Positions 53,680-62,473 of a DNA stretch of 64,000 nt are shown piece by piece. The stretch is from positions 62,001 through 126,000 of the forward strand of contig NZ_CYGY02000002.1 of NCBI RefSeq assembly GCF_900007165.1, in the 5' to 3' direction. Under the pieces are notes generated by a model, which made no database searches, was not told the DNA's origin, and saw only the letters and a list, made by a program, of their open reading frames with translations. The number at the start of each line of letters is the position of its first letter. The first letter of the stretch is position 1. A program made the position numbers and the translations under genes. The DNA is from Paraburkholderia piptadeniae (GTDB lineage Bacteria; Pseudomonadota; Gammaproteobacteria; Burkholderiales; Burkholderiaceae).

Positions 53680-55167
53680 ATGTTGCGAACACCAAAGACT
53701 GTCGCATTGGCATTGCCGCTGGGGTTGGCTGCGCTTCTGAGCGCAGCAACTCCATCTTTTGCCGGGCAGACTTCAATGCCATCGCCACAGGCGAGCGCGA
53801 CACCGGCTGGACCAGACGGAAACACCAGAATCACGGAAGCCTATGCGCGGCTCGTTGCGCGCGACGCATATTTCTGGTCCTGGCCATTGGTCAATATGTA
53901 TAACCGGCGTCTTGCCTTTCAACATGCGCCGGAGCCGGGCCTCATCGGCGGGATTCTGCCCGTCGCGCCGCTCAACCACCTGTCGATGGCGCACGACTAC
54001 ATCGAACCGCAAGAGCGCGACATTGCGTGCCCGAATCAGGACGTCGTCTACGGCGTGGCCATACTTGCACTCGACGTGAGTCCCGTTGTGATTCAGGTGC
54101 CGGACTTCGGCAAGCGCTTCTGGGTGTACCAGGTGGGCGATATACGCACCGACAGCTTCGCCCGCATGGGATCGATGTACGGCACGAAAACCGGGTTTTA
54201 TCTGATCGTCGGGCCGAACTGGCGAGGCAGCGTGCCCAAAGGCATCACGCGGGTATTCCGTGCGAATTCAGAAACTGCCTTCGTCGGGCCGCGCATATTC
54301 CAGGCGGATACGCGCGAGGACAGGCAGGCGGTGCAGGAGGTGATCCTGGGCATCGATGCGTATCCGCTTTCAGACTACGACGGAAAGATGAAGCGCCGCG
54401 ACTGGCGCGCGCTGCCCACTTTCCCGAAGCGCGCGACAGCGGACAACAAGGGGGAGGTGCGTTGGGTCCATCCGGAAACGATCTTCGACGAGTTGCCGGC
54501 TGTGCTGCGCGACGCGCCGCCTCTGGCGGGAGAAGAAGGGCGTTACGCGCAGACGCTCGCGGTGATCGCAGCCGCGAACAAGGATCCGGCGCTTAAGAAG
54601 GCGATGATCGACGAGGCGCGGAAGGCGGAAGAGGAACTGATCGATCCTCTGCTGCAGTTTCGCAACTGGGGAGTCCAGTTGCCGTACAACTGGAGCACCG
54701 TCGATAACGGCGCACGCTTTGGCACGGACTACTTCACGCGAACGGCAGTGGCAAAGTCGAATATTCTGGTCAATGCCCCCAATGAGACAAACTACTTCTA
54801 TCAGGACCTTGACGCGTCGGGTGCGCGCCTGAACGGGAGCAACGCTTATACCGTCACCTTCGAGAATGGTCGTTTGCCACCCACACGCGGTTTCTGGTCG
54901 ATGACACTCTACGACGAGCATCACTTTTTCTCCCCCAATGTACTGAACCGGTATTCGCTCGGCACAAAGAACAAGGGGTTGAAATACAACGCAGATGGAT
55001 CGCTGACACTCTATGTGCAAGCCGATTCGCCGGGCGCAGGCAAGGAAGCCAACTGGCTGCCCGCGCCGAAAGGTCAGGATTTCTCGCTCTTCCTGAGAAA
55101 CTACTGGCCAGGCAATGCCGCCATGCAAGGCCAATGGTCACCGCCGGCTGTTGTCAGGATGCCTTGA
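53680..55167 (+). CDS. DUF1254/DUF1214 exported protein, second copy
   Basis: A 495-residue protein with signal peptide MLRTPKTVALALPLGLAALL and cleavage near SFAGQ, then DUF1254 and DUF1214. It shares with its neighbour segments such as RLNGSNAYTVTF, GFWSMTLYDEH and NWLPAPKGQDF, but most of the sequence differs, so the duplication is old or the two were acquired as a pair. Function unknown. It converges on the FAD dehydrogenase gene. Confidence 0.87.
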   Translation: MLRTPKTVALALPLGLAALLSAATPSFAGQTSMPSPQASATPAGPDGNTRITEAYARLVARDAYFWSWPLVNMYNRRLAFQHAPEPGLIGGILPVAPLNHLSMAHDYIEPQERDIACPNQDVVYGVAILALDVSPVVIQVPDFGKRFWVYQVGDIRTDSFARMGSMYGTKTGFYLIVGPNWRGSVPKGITRVFRANSETAFVGPRIFQADTREDRQAVQEVILGIDAYPLSDYDGKMKRRDWRALPTFPKRATADNKGEVRWVHPETIFDELPAVLRDAPPLAGEEGRYAQTLAVIAAANKDPALKKAMIDEARKAEEELIDPLLQFRNWGVQLPYNWSTVDNGARFGTDYFTRTAVAKSNILVNAPNETNYFYQDLDASGARLNGSNAYTVTFENGRLPPTRGFWSMTLYDEHHFFSPNVLNRYSLGTKNKGLKYNADGSLTLYVQADSPGAGKEANWLPAPKGQDFSLFLRNYWPGNAAMQGQWSPPAVVRMP

Positions 55168-55300
55168 CGATCACCATTTCCATACACGCTCATTGGGTCG
55201 AGTCTTGGGTTTGAGCGGTTGATCTGCTCTATCCACACAAGGGAAAAAGCCGCTGCAAACCCTGTTAGTCGAACACGGTGGTCCTTCCACTGTGACGCGA

Positions 55301-56743
55301 CTAAATCCCGCCCTGCTCGATATCGAAGACGCGCCCTGGATTGAGCACGCCTTTCGGATCGAGCACTTGCTTGAGCGAACGCATCACGTTCACTTCGGCA
55401 GGCGATCGAGACACACCGAGCCACGGCTTCTTTTCGATCCCGATGCAGTGCTCGGCCGACGCCGCACCACGCAACGCCTGCAACGGCGCGTAGACGAGCG
55501 CGTCGAGTTCGGCGCGCCGCTGGGCGTCCAGGTCTGGAACATTCACCGCGAGATGCACGTTGCCATCGCCGAGATGCCCGAAGGCCCACAAGCGCGCGCC
55601 TGGCCAACGTTCCGCGATCATAGACCGGAGGGTTTCGACGAAATGTCCCGTGTCGGCGAGACGCAGCGAAATGTCATATGCGACGAGCGGTCCGAATCGG
55701 CGCAACTGCGCGACGTCATCACGTAGCGCCCACAACGCCGCACATTCGCGTTCGTTTTTGCAGAATGTCGCGTCGACTACGATACCCGCGTCCAGCAGCG
55801 TACCGAGCGTGTCTTCGAATCGATCAGGCTGATGATCGTCTCCGACACTCGCCTCCACCAGCACATAGAACGGATAGTGCTGCGGCAACGGCGCTCGTGC
55901 GAGCGCCGGCGGCGTAGTCACCGCATGGTAAAAGTCCTGCCACATGACTTCGAAGGCAAGGAGGCGGCCGTCCATTGCATGATCGATCTGGCGCAGCAGC
56001 GTACAGACGGCCGCGAAGTCCGGAACCGCAACAAGCGCCACCCGTCGTCCCGCAGGAGGCTCGCACAGCCGCAGCACAATCCGCGTCACGATGCCGAGCG
56101 TGCCTTCGGAACCGATAAAGAGGTGTTTCAGGTCGTAGCCCGAGTTGTTCTTGACCAGCGCGTTCATCGAATCCAGGACGGTGCCGTCCGCCAGTACGAC
56201 TTCGAGACCGCGCAAGTTGTCGCGCATCATCCCGTAGCAGATCACGCGATTGCCTCCAGCATTGGTCGCCACCATGCCGCCCAGCGTCGCGCTGCCGCGT
56301 GCGCCGATGTCGACCGGCAACAATAGCCCCGCCGCCGCGACCGCGTTCTGCGCTTGCTCGAGTATCACGCCCGCTTCGGCGACCAGCACGCGCTGCGTCG
56401 TATCGACCGCCTCGATGCGCTGCATGCGCTCCAGTGACAAGATCACTTCATGCGCTTGCGCATCGGTGCCGTGCACGAGGCCCGTCAGCCCGCCATGCGG
56501 TATGACGGACACCCCCGCTGCGTGGCAGGCGGCCAGCACGGCGCTCACCTCGGCCGTGCTGGCGGGACGCACAAGAACGCGTGCCTGTATCGATGTGCGG
56601 CTGCCCATACCGACATGGCGCGCACGCACATCGTCGTCCAGCAAAAGGCCAGACGAACCGACGATCTCCCGCAGTACATCGATCAGCGTAGCGAGCGCCT
56701 CGCGCGCGTCAGCACGCGGCTGTTCATTACCCAGCGTTGCCAT
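55301..56743 (-). CDS. FAD-linked 2-hydroxyacid dehydrogenase (GlcD/D-lactate type)
   Basis: A 480-residue flavoprotein with the VAO-type FAD domain (PHGGLTGLVHG near 83-93, LGGMVATNAGGNRVICYGM near 155) and the FAD-oxidase C-terminal domain with HLGDGNVH near 400. The group includes glycolate, D-lactate, D-2-hydroxyglutarate and D-mandelate-type dehydrogenases. It would oxidise a 2-hydroxyacid to a 2-ketoacid, the substrate type of the ThDP enzyme directly upstream. I use the ATG with GAGGGC before it; an ATG overlapping the upstream stop (56761) is possible. Confidence 0.9.
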   Translation of the reverse strand: MATLGNEQPRADAREALATLIDVLREIVGSSGLLLDDDVRARHVGMGSRTSIQARVLVRPASTAEVSAVLAACHAAGVSVIPHGGLTGLVHGTDAQAHEVILSLERMQRIEAVDTTQRVLVAEAGVILEQAQNAVAAAGLLLPVDIGARGSATLGGMVATNAGGNRVICYGMMRDNLRGLEVVLADGTVLDSMNALVKNNSGYDLKHLFIGSEGTLGIVTRIVLRLCEPPAGRRVALVAVPDFAAVCTLLRQIDHAMDGRLLAFEVMWQDFYHAVTTPPALARAPLPQHYPFYVLVEASVGDDHQPDRFEDTLGTLLDAGIVVDATFCKNERECAALWALRDDVAQLRRFGPLVAYDISLRLADTGHFVETLRSMIAERWPGARLWAFGHLGDGNVHLAVNVPDLDAQRRAELDALVYAPLQALRGAASAEHCIGIEKKPWLGVSRSPAEVNVMRSLKQVLDPKGVLNPGRVFDIEQGGI

Positions 56744-56760
56744 GGTTGATCGCCCTCGCA

Positions 56761-58344
56761 TCAGATGATCAGTTCGATCAGGAATGGACCCTTGCGCGCA
56801 TTAGCCATAGTGAACAGTTCGGCGAACTGCGCCAGCGTGCCGGCGCGCGCCGCTTCCACACCCATGCCGTTAGCAATCTTGACCCAATCCAGATCCGGGC
56901 GCCCGATGCTGAGCATGTCCAGGGCGACCTGGCCCGGTGTCGCGCCAACACCTGCCAGTTCGCCGAGCAGAATCGCGTATTTCCGGTTCGAAAGCAGCAC
57001 CACCGTCACATCGAGATTTTCGCGGGCTATGCTCCACAGCGCTTGCGGCGTGTACATCGCGGAGCCGTCGGCCTGCAATGCAACGACGCGGCGACCGGGT
57101 GCCGCAACCGCCGCGCCGAGCGCGAGCGGCAGGCCATCGCCGATCGCACCGCCCGTCACCTGCAACCAGTCGTGCGGCGCCGCGTGCATGGTGCCCGGAT
57201 AGAAGGCATGACCGAACGTGACACTCTCGTCGACCACGATCGCCTGCTCGGGAAGTCGTGCACAGAGAATCTGCGCCACCGACTGTGAGGTAATCGGCCC
57301 GTCAGGAAGCTCATGGCTTGTGGGAGCCGAGTGAGGCGCCGAGATTCTCGGCACGTCTAGTTGTGCCGCCAGCTGCGCCAGCGCATCAGCAAGGTCCTGC
57401 TCTGCCCTGGCCAGCACGTGGACCACGGCATCGTCGGGATACGGACGCGAGGACTTGCCCGGGTACGCAAAAAACGTCGCCGGCGCAGGTGTGCCGACGA
57501 GGATCAAATGGCGGATTCCGTCGGTCCTGGCCCGAGCGGGATCGCCATAATACGGCAGCCGTTCGATTGGAAAGCGCCCACGGCCGCGCGCCACGCGCGC
57601 ATTGGCCGTCGTGCACAAGAGACGTGCGCCGGTGGCGGCAGCAATGCTGTGCGCGTCGGCAAGCGGGGCCTCATCGAGCGCACGCCCTGCAAGCAACAAC
57701 AAGGTCGGCTCGCCGGAGCGCAGCACGCGAGCGATTTGCTGCACGATATCCGGCGTTACCTTCGGCGCCGGGATCGGACCAAGTGGCGCAGCCACCTCGC
57801 CGCCCTCGTTCCAGCAGGCATCGGAAGGCAATATCAGGCTCGCGACCCCGCGCGGTTCTGCACAGGCGGCCTGCACCGCGGTGGCGGCCGCCGCGCCGAC
57901 CGAAGCGGCTTCCGTGACCGTGCGCGTCCACACCGAGACGGGACGCGCCCAGCCCTCCGTATCCGACGTAAGGGGCGCATCAAGCGGCCGATGATAAGTC
58001 GCCTGATCGCCGACGATATTGATCACCGGCGATTGGGCGCGGCGCGCGTTGTGCAGGTTGGCGAGGCCGTTGGCGAGACCTGGCCCGCAATGCAATAGCG
58101 TGGCGGCGGGCTTCTGTGCAATGCGCGCGTAGCCATCGGCGGCACCCGTCACCACGCCCTCGAACAGGCCCAGCACACAACGCATTCCAGGAATCCGGTC
58201 GAGCGCCGCCACGAAGTGCATCTCGCTTGTACCCGGGTTGGCGAAACAGGTGTCGACGCCACATGCGAGCAGCGTTCTCACGAGGCTCTCTGCGCCGCTC
58301 ATCGTCGCGGCCGTGTCGATCGGCTGCGGGTTCGACATATGCAT
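56761..58344 (-). CDS. ThDP-dependent 2-ketoacid enzyme (acetolactate synthase/benzoylformate decarboxylase-like)
   Basis: A 527-residue thiamine diphosphate enzyme. The activating Glu lies in LFEGVVTGAADGYA near 60, His is kept in LLHCGPGLANGLANLH near 84, and the Mg-ThDP motif ADGSAMYT...SNRKY is near 437. No small regulatory subunit gene is present and the FAD/ALS signature is weak, so decarboxylation of a 2-ketoacid (as in benzoylformate decarboxylase) is more likely than acetolactate synthesis. The Ala of ADGS replaces the usual Gly. Confidence 0.86.
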   Translation of the reverse strand: MHMSNPQPIDTAATMSGAESLVRTLLACGVDTCFANPGTSEMHFVAALDRIPGMRCVLGLFEGVVTGAADGYARIAQKPAATLLHCGPGLANGLANLHNARRAQSPVINIVGDQATYHRPLDAPLTSDTEGWARPVSVWTRTVTEAASVGAAAATAVQAACAEPRGVASLILPSDACWNEGGEVAAPLGPIPAPKVTPDIVQQIARVLRSGEPTLLLLAGRALDEAPLADAHSIAAATGARLLCTTANARVARGRGRFPIERLPYYGDPARARTDGIRHLILVGTPAPATFFAYPGKSSRPYPDDAVVHVLARAEQDLADALAQLAAQLDVPRISAPHSAPTSHELPDGPITSQSVAQILCARLPEQAIVVDESVTFGHAFYPGTMHAAPHDWLQVTGGAIGDGLPLALGAAVAAPGRRVVALQADGSAMYTPQALWSIARENLDVTVVLLSNRKYAILLGELAGVGATPGQVALDMLSIGRPDLDWVKIANGMGVEAARAGTLAQFAELFTMANARKGPFLIELII

Positions 58345-58540
58345 GTTGTCCTCAGGGTGTTATCAGCGGTCGGCATTGATGCTGCGTCATCGGCGATGCG
58401 AAGCTGACGGTGAAATGGCAAATCCGAATGGGGCACGCTATGTCGATCTTCGAGAAATCCGATTGCCCCAATTCCATAAGCGTGTGCTCTCCAGCTGCGA
58501 GACCATTCGCGGGAGCCAGCTTCAGTACCTGCTGATCTTA

Positions 58541-59476
58541 TTAGGCATGGCTATTCAATGCCCGCGGTAAATCTCGGGCGGTCGTGCATTCCGTTACAAA
58601 GCGGCGCACATGTGCGGCGACGGTTTCCGGCACCTCTATCGGCACGAAGTGGCCAATTTCAGGCAATTCCGAGTATTGCGCCGTGGGCACCAGCGCGTGC
58701 AGCGCTCGTCCCATGGCGATGTTGGCGATGGGGTCGGCGTCGCCCCAAAGAAACTGAACCCGCGCGCCCTCCGCCTGGATCGCTCCGACCCAGCGGTCCG
58801 TGTGCAGATACCGTTCGCGCACATAGCTGTAGATGTTCGGTATGCGAAGGTTGCCGTTCTTATGGACAAGAAGTTCGGTCATGACCTGCGCATCCTCCGC
58901 GCTTACGGCCTCGGCGTTGCCCATGTACCTCTTCAGATGTTCGACGTATCCGGACGCGAAGCCGGCCGCGATTCGCTTACCCTCGTCGAGAGTGGCGGGA
59001 TTCTCCAGTGTCTTCTGGGTACTCGTCAGCGTCGCCATGCCCTTGAGGATGCTTCCGTTCAGAAACGTCGAGCTACGTACATCAAAGGAAAGGCGCCCCT
59101 CCTTCTTTCGCGCAAGCAGCTCCGCATGAACACTCGTACCCACATCGTGGCTGACCAGGTGAACCGCCGTAACGCCGAGTTTCTTGAGCAACGCTTCGAC
59201 GACGTCGGCTTGCTGAAAGAGCGAGTATCCCCACGCCTCCGGTTTGTCGGACAGTCCGTATCCAATCTGATCGAATGCTATGCAGTCAAAGCTGTTCGCG
59301 AGACAGGCGACTGTGTTTCGCCAATCGAAGCACGACGTGGGAAAACCGTGGATGAAAAGAATGGACTCACCCACGCCACACCGGTGAATGAAGACCCTAT
59401 GCTCATCGATCTGAATGAAGTTGCCGGAGCTTTGCCATGCCGTGGTTGCGGCTGAGAAGGAAGATTCAATTGTCAT
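58541..59476 (-). CDS. Alpha/beta hydrolase with Asp nucleophile (epoxide hydrolase/haloalkane dehalogenase-like)
   Basis: A 311-residue alpha/beta hydrolase. The oxyanion motif HGFP is at 43-46 and the nucleophile elbow reads SHDVGTS with Asp111 in place of Ser, as in epoxide hydrolases and dehalogenases. The base His is in EIGHFVP near 283 and an acid in LWGDADP near 255. I start at MTIESSFSAATTA, overlapping the transporter stop by 11 bases; upstream starts at 59503 or 59524 are possible. Whether it opens epoxides or removes halide is not readable. Confidence 0.85.
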   Translation of the reverse strand: MTIESSFSAATTAWQSSGNFIQIDEHRVFIHRCGVGESILFIHGFPTSCFDWRNTVACLANSFDCIAFDQIGYGLSDKPEAWGYSLFQQADVVEALLKKLGVTAVHLVSHDVGTSVHAELLARKKEGRLSFDVRSSTFLNGSILKGMATLTSTQKTLENPATLDEGKRIAAGFASGYVEHLKRYMGNAEAVSAEDAQVMTELLVHKNGNLRIPNIYSYVRERYLHTDRWVGAIQAEGARVQFLWGDADPIANIAMGRALHALVPTAQYSELPEIGHFVPIEVPETVAAHVRRFVTECTTARDLPRALNSHA

Positions 59477-60785
59477 TTTGTATTTCCGGGTGTGAGAAGA
59501 CATTGTCCGATTCGTGCTGATCACATCCAGTGACCGTGCGCTGGCGAACCTGTAAGGGAGCGGCGATCAGGCAACCAAGGATCATCAGCGCCCCAGCCAT
59601 GCTCAAAGCCAGGGAAAAGCTCCCTGTTTGAGTCCGCACGAGGCCGAATAAATACGGTCCGACAACACCACCCAGGCTGCCTACTCCATGAATCACGCCA
59701 ATACCCACGCCGAGCCATGTCGGTGGCAACACCTCGGAAGGCAACGCCCACAACGGTCCGAAACGGCCAGCCAACGCCCCTGTTGCCACGGCAAACAGGC
59801 ATATCGTCGCCAATATGCTTCCGCCATCGAACCGTATCAGCAGCAGCGCGCAACCCGAGATCATCGTCGCGCCGATCATGTGCCACTTGCGCTCCCGTCG
59901 GAGGTCAGAGCTTCTGGCAACCAACGTCATCGTGAGCATGCCAAGGACAGCGGGCAGAGCGGCCACCAGTCCAACTACCCCAATAGGAAGCCCCGCTTCT
60001 TTGAGGACGGTGGGATACCAGACGTGAATCCCCCACTCCCCCACCAGGGCAAAAAAGTTGTATAGCGAAAGCAGGATGATGAATGGATGCCACATGACCG
60101 ACAGGAGGGACTCTTGCACGGCAACAATGTCGCCAGTTTCCGCGTCCAGCGTTCGGACGAGTTGTTCGCGCTCTCCGCTATTCATCCAGCCTGCCTGTCG
60201 CGGGTGGTCATCGATGGCCCACCACCACACGATCACCCATAGCAGGCCCGGTATCCCCTCGATGATGAACATCCAGCGCCAGGTCGAGTGCGTCAAAATG
60301 AGCCCGGAAAGCGGACCTGTGATAATCGGCGCAATCACAAGGCCCAGCAGAATAATCGCGTTGGCACGTGCGCGCTCCGTACGAGTAAACCAGGCGCGGA
60401 TCAGGACCAGCACACTCGTCAGCAGACCTCCTTCCGCGAGTCCCAACATGAACCGGTTGATCGCCAATTCGCGTTCGGTCGTGACGGACGCCGTGGTCAA
60501 CGCAATGACGCTCCACAGCAGCATCAAAATAAAGATGACTTTCTTCGGGCTCCACAGATTTACGATTCGCCCGATCGGCACCTGCATGACGAGATAGCCC
60601 CAGAAATAGGCGCCTGCAGCGCGACCAATGGCGGTTGGAGTCATGCCAAGCTCCTCTCGCATCGAGGGAATGGCCATGCCCAGATTGCTCCGGTCGATAA
60701 TCGCGAGGGTATACATGACCATCGCGACGCCAAGGATGCGGACCCAGCGGTTGCCAAACGAAAAACCAGGATTCACGACGGGCAT
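59466..60785 (-). CDS. MFS transporter, anion:cation symporter family
   Basis: A 439-residue permease with 12 helices and the family's IDRSNLGMAIPSM in the first loop. These carriers bring organic anions (tartrate, phthalate, sugar acids and similar) in with protons. The start with GGAGAGG before the ATG is preferred to an ATG-less extension of 29 codons. Its position between the sulfatase and hydrolase genes suggests uptake of the pathway's anionic substrate. Confidence 0.9.
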   Translation of the reverse strand: MPVVNPGFSFGNRWVRILGVAMVMYTLAIIDRSNLGMAIPSMREELGMTPTAIGRAAGAYFWGYLVMQVPIGRIVNLWSPKKVIFILMLLWSVIALTTASVTTERELAINRFMLGLAEGGLLTSVLVLIRAWFTRTERARANAIILLGLVIAPIITGPLSGLILTHSTWRWMFIIEGIPGLLWVIVWWWAIDDHPRQAGWMNSGEREQLVRTLDAETGDIVAVQESLLSVMWHPFIILLSLYNFFALVGEWGIHVWYPTVLKEAGLPIGVVGLVAALPAVLGMLTMTLVARSSDLRRERKWHMIGATMISGCALLLIRFDGGSILATICLFAVATGALAGRFGPLWALPSEVLPPTWLGVGIGVIHGVGSLGGVVGPYLFGLVRTQTGSFSLALSMAGALMILGCLIAAPLQVRQRTVTGCDQHESDNVFSHPEIQNDN

Positions 60786-60899
60786 GACCTCTCCATTTGA
60801 GCCGGATTCAGATGCCATTCTCTGCCCGGCGACCGACAATGAAAGCCGGGCCATATGCCGGCTTCGCTGCACTTTCCGGGCGCGACGCGGACTTGATGC

Positions 60900-62363
60900 T
60901 TACCCGCCTGAGCGAACGAATTCCGATGCGATGTTTTCAGGCACAGGCGTATAAGATTTTTCGGTAATCAGATTGGCCGTCACCTTTTCGGGACCGCCAA
61001 GGCTCTGGATCAATTCACGCTGCGCGAGATTTGCGCGCTTGTCGGCGTCTTCAGGGTCAACGATGCCGCGCAAGATCCGCTCTAGTTCCGTGACCACCGA
61101 TGCATAGCTCGGGTCATCAGCAAGGTTGGTGCGCTCTTCCGGATCGTCCTCGAGGTCGAACAGTTCCGAGGAAAAGCCGACGTAATAGATGAGCTTGAAG
61201 CGCCCCTTGCGAACCATGTAGGACGCGGACGGCGACCCGCCGGCATGGTATTCGCTGAAGGCGATGCGCTCGATGTCGTCCGACAGGCCTGCGAGGTCGA
61301 AAAGAGATTTCCCGCGTGTCGCATCGCCTTCGAGGGACAACCCCGCCGCTTGAAGGATCGACGGATGCGCGTCGATCAGCGTGACGGGCGTATTGCACAC
61401 TCTTCCAACGGGAACATCCGGACCAGCCACGATAAGCGGTATAGCGACGGCTTCCTCGTAGTGGTTCGATTTGCCCCAGAGGCCGCGAGCACCGGCGCTT
61501 TCGCCGTGGTCCGAGGTATAGATGATCCGTGTCGAATCGGCGAGGCCGGCCTGTTGCAACGCGCTCAGCACGCGCCCGATCTGCGTATCCATGAAACTGC
61601 AGAGTGCAAGATATGCCGCGAAGGCCTTTTTTTGCTGCTCGACGGTAGCGCGCCCGGAGGCAGCGAAGCGCTGCAACCAGGGATGAAGCTGGAAGCCTGA
61701 TCCGGCCGCAAGTTTGCCCTCAGGCATCTCGTCGATCGGATAGAGGTCGAGAAATTCCTTCGGTGCGCATAGTGGATAGTGCGGCGTGACGAAGCTCACA
61801 AACAAGACCCAGTTGCCATCTTCGTTCGCGGCACGCTGCAACCAGTCGCACGCGACGTCGGCGATTCGCCGATCGTATCTGGTGTACTCGCTTTCGCCTT
61901 CGGCTGCGGACATTGGAATGCTCGCAACATGGCGGGCCTCTGACACGAAATCGGGAAATTGCCGGCGGATGGAAAGGTGCACCATGCCTATGCCATCCTT
62001 GATATGCATAGGCAAATGCTGACGATCAAGTCCAACCGGATCGCTCTGCTTGCGATAGTGGAGCTTTCCGATGGACTCCACACGAATCCTTGCCGCCCGG
62101 AGACGATGCCCCCAGCCCTGTATGCGGCCATCGTAGGCGATGGAATTGTCCCAGTACCCGATTTCATTGATGTAACGACCGGTGGCGAAACTCGCGCGCG
62201 CCGGTACACAGATCGGACAATTCGTGTAGGCGCTGGTGAAACGGGTTCCTCGTGCTGCAAGCACATCGAGGTTCGGCGTTTTCGCCAATGGATGACCTGC
62301 GCATCCGAGCATCCTTGCGTTGTGCTCGTCCGCCATCAGTATCAGTACATTGCTCGGCTTCAT
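60900..62363 (-). CDS. Sulfatase (choline-sulfatase/arylsulfatase family, Cys type)
   Basis: A 487-residue sulfatase with the metal ligands in ADEHN near 11 and the formylglycine precursor Cys52 in the core C-V-P-A-R (signature CVPARASFATGRY at 52-64). It lacks a signal peptide, so it acts in the cytoplasm after substrate import. It would hydrolyse a sulfate ester to alcohol and sulfate. It needs a formylglycine-generating maturase, and none is encoded in the window. GGGAGTG lies before the ATG. First gene of the minus-strand run and divergent from the LysR gene. Confidence 0.92.
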   Translation of the reverse strand: MKPSNVLILMADEHNARMLGCAGHPLAKTPNLDVLAARGTRFTSAYTNCPICVPARASFATGRYINEIGYWDNSIAYDGRIQGWGHRLRAARIRVESIGKLHYRKQSDPVGLDRQHLPMHIKDGIGMVHLSIRRQFPDFVSEARHVASIPMSAAEGESEYTRYDRRIADVACDWLQRAANEDGNWVLFVSFVTPHYPLCAPKEFLDLYPIDEMPEGKLAAGSGFQLHPWLQRFAASGRATVEQQKKAFAAYLALCSFMDTQIGRVLSALQQAGLADSTRIIYTSDHGESAGARGLWGKSNHYEEAVAIPLIVAGPDVPVGRVCNTPVTLIDAHPSILQAAGLSLEGDATRGKSLFDLAGLSDDIERIAFSEYHAGGSPSASYMVRKGRFKLIYYVGFSSELFDLEDDPEERTNLADDPSYASVVTELERILRGIVDPEDADKRANLAQRELIQSLGGPEKVTANLITEKSYTPVPENIASEFVRSGG

Positions 62364-62430
62364 GTCCGCGTCACTCCCGTTTCAGGTGTATTGCTGAGGC
62401 CGAGTCTGTATGATCCGATCCGTGGCAACA

Positions 62431-62469
62431 ATGCCATGTCCGGCATAAAGTCATTACCATTAGGAATGG
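62431..62469. promoter_or_regulatory. Operator region between sulfatase and LysR genes
   Basis: Two inverted repeats lie in the 110-base divergent spacer: ATGCC-N6-GGCAT (62431-62446) and CCATT-AGG-AATGG (62457-62469). The first has the T-N12-A layout near that of LysR sites (T-N11-A). The second overlaps the LysR ribosome binding site, a position that would allow autorepression. Confidence 0.45.
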
Positions 62470-62473
62470 GCCA

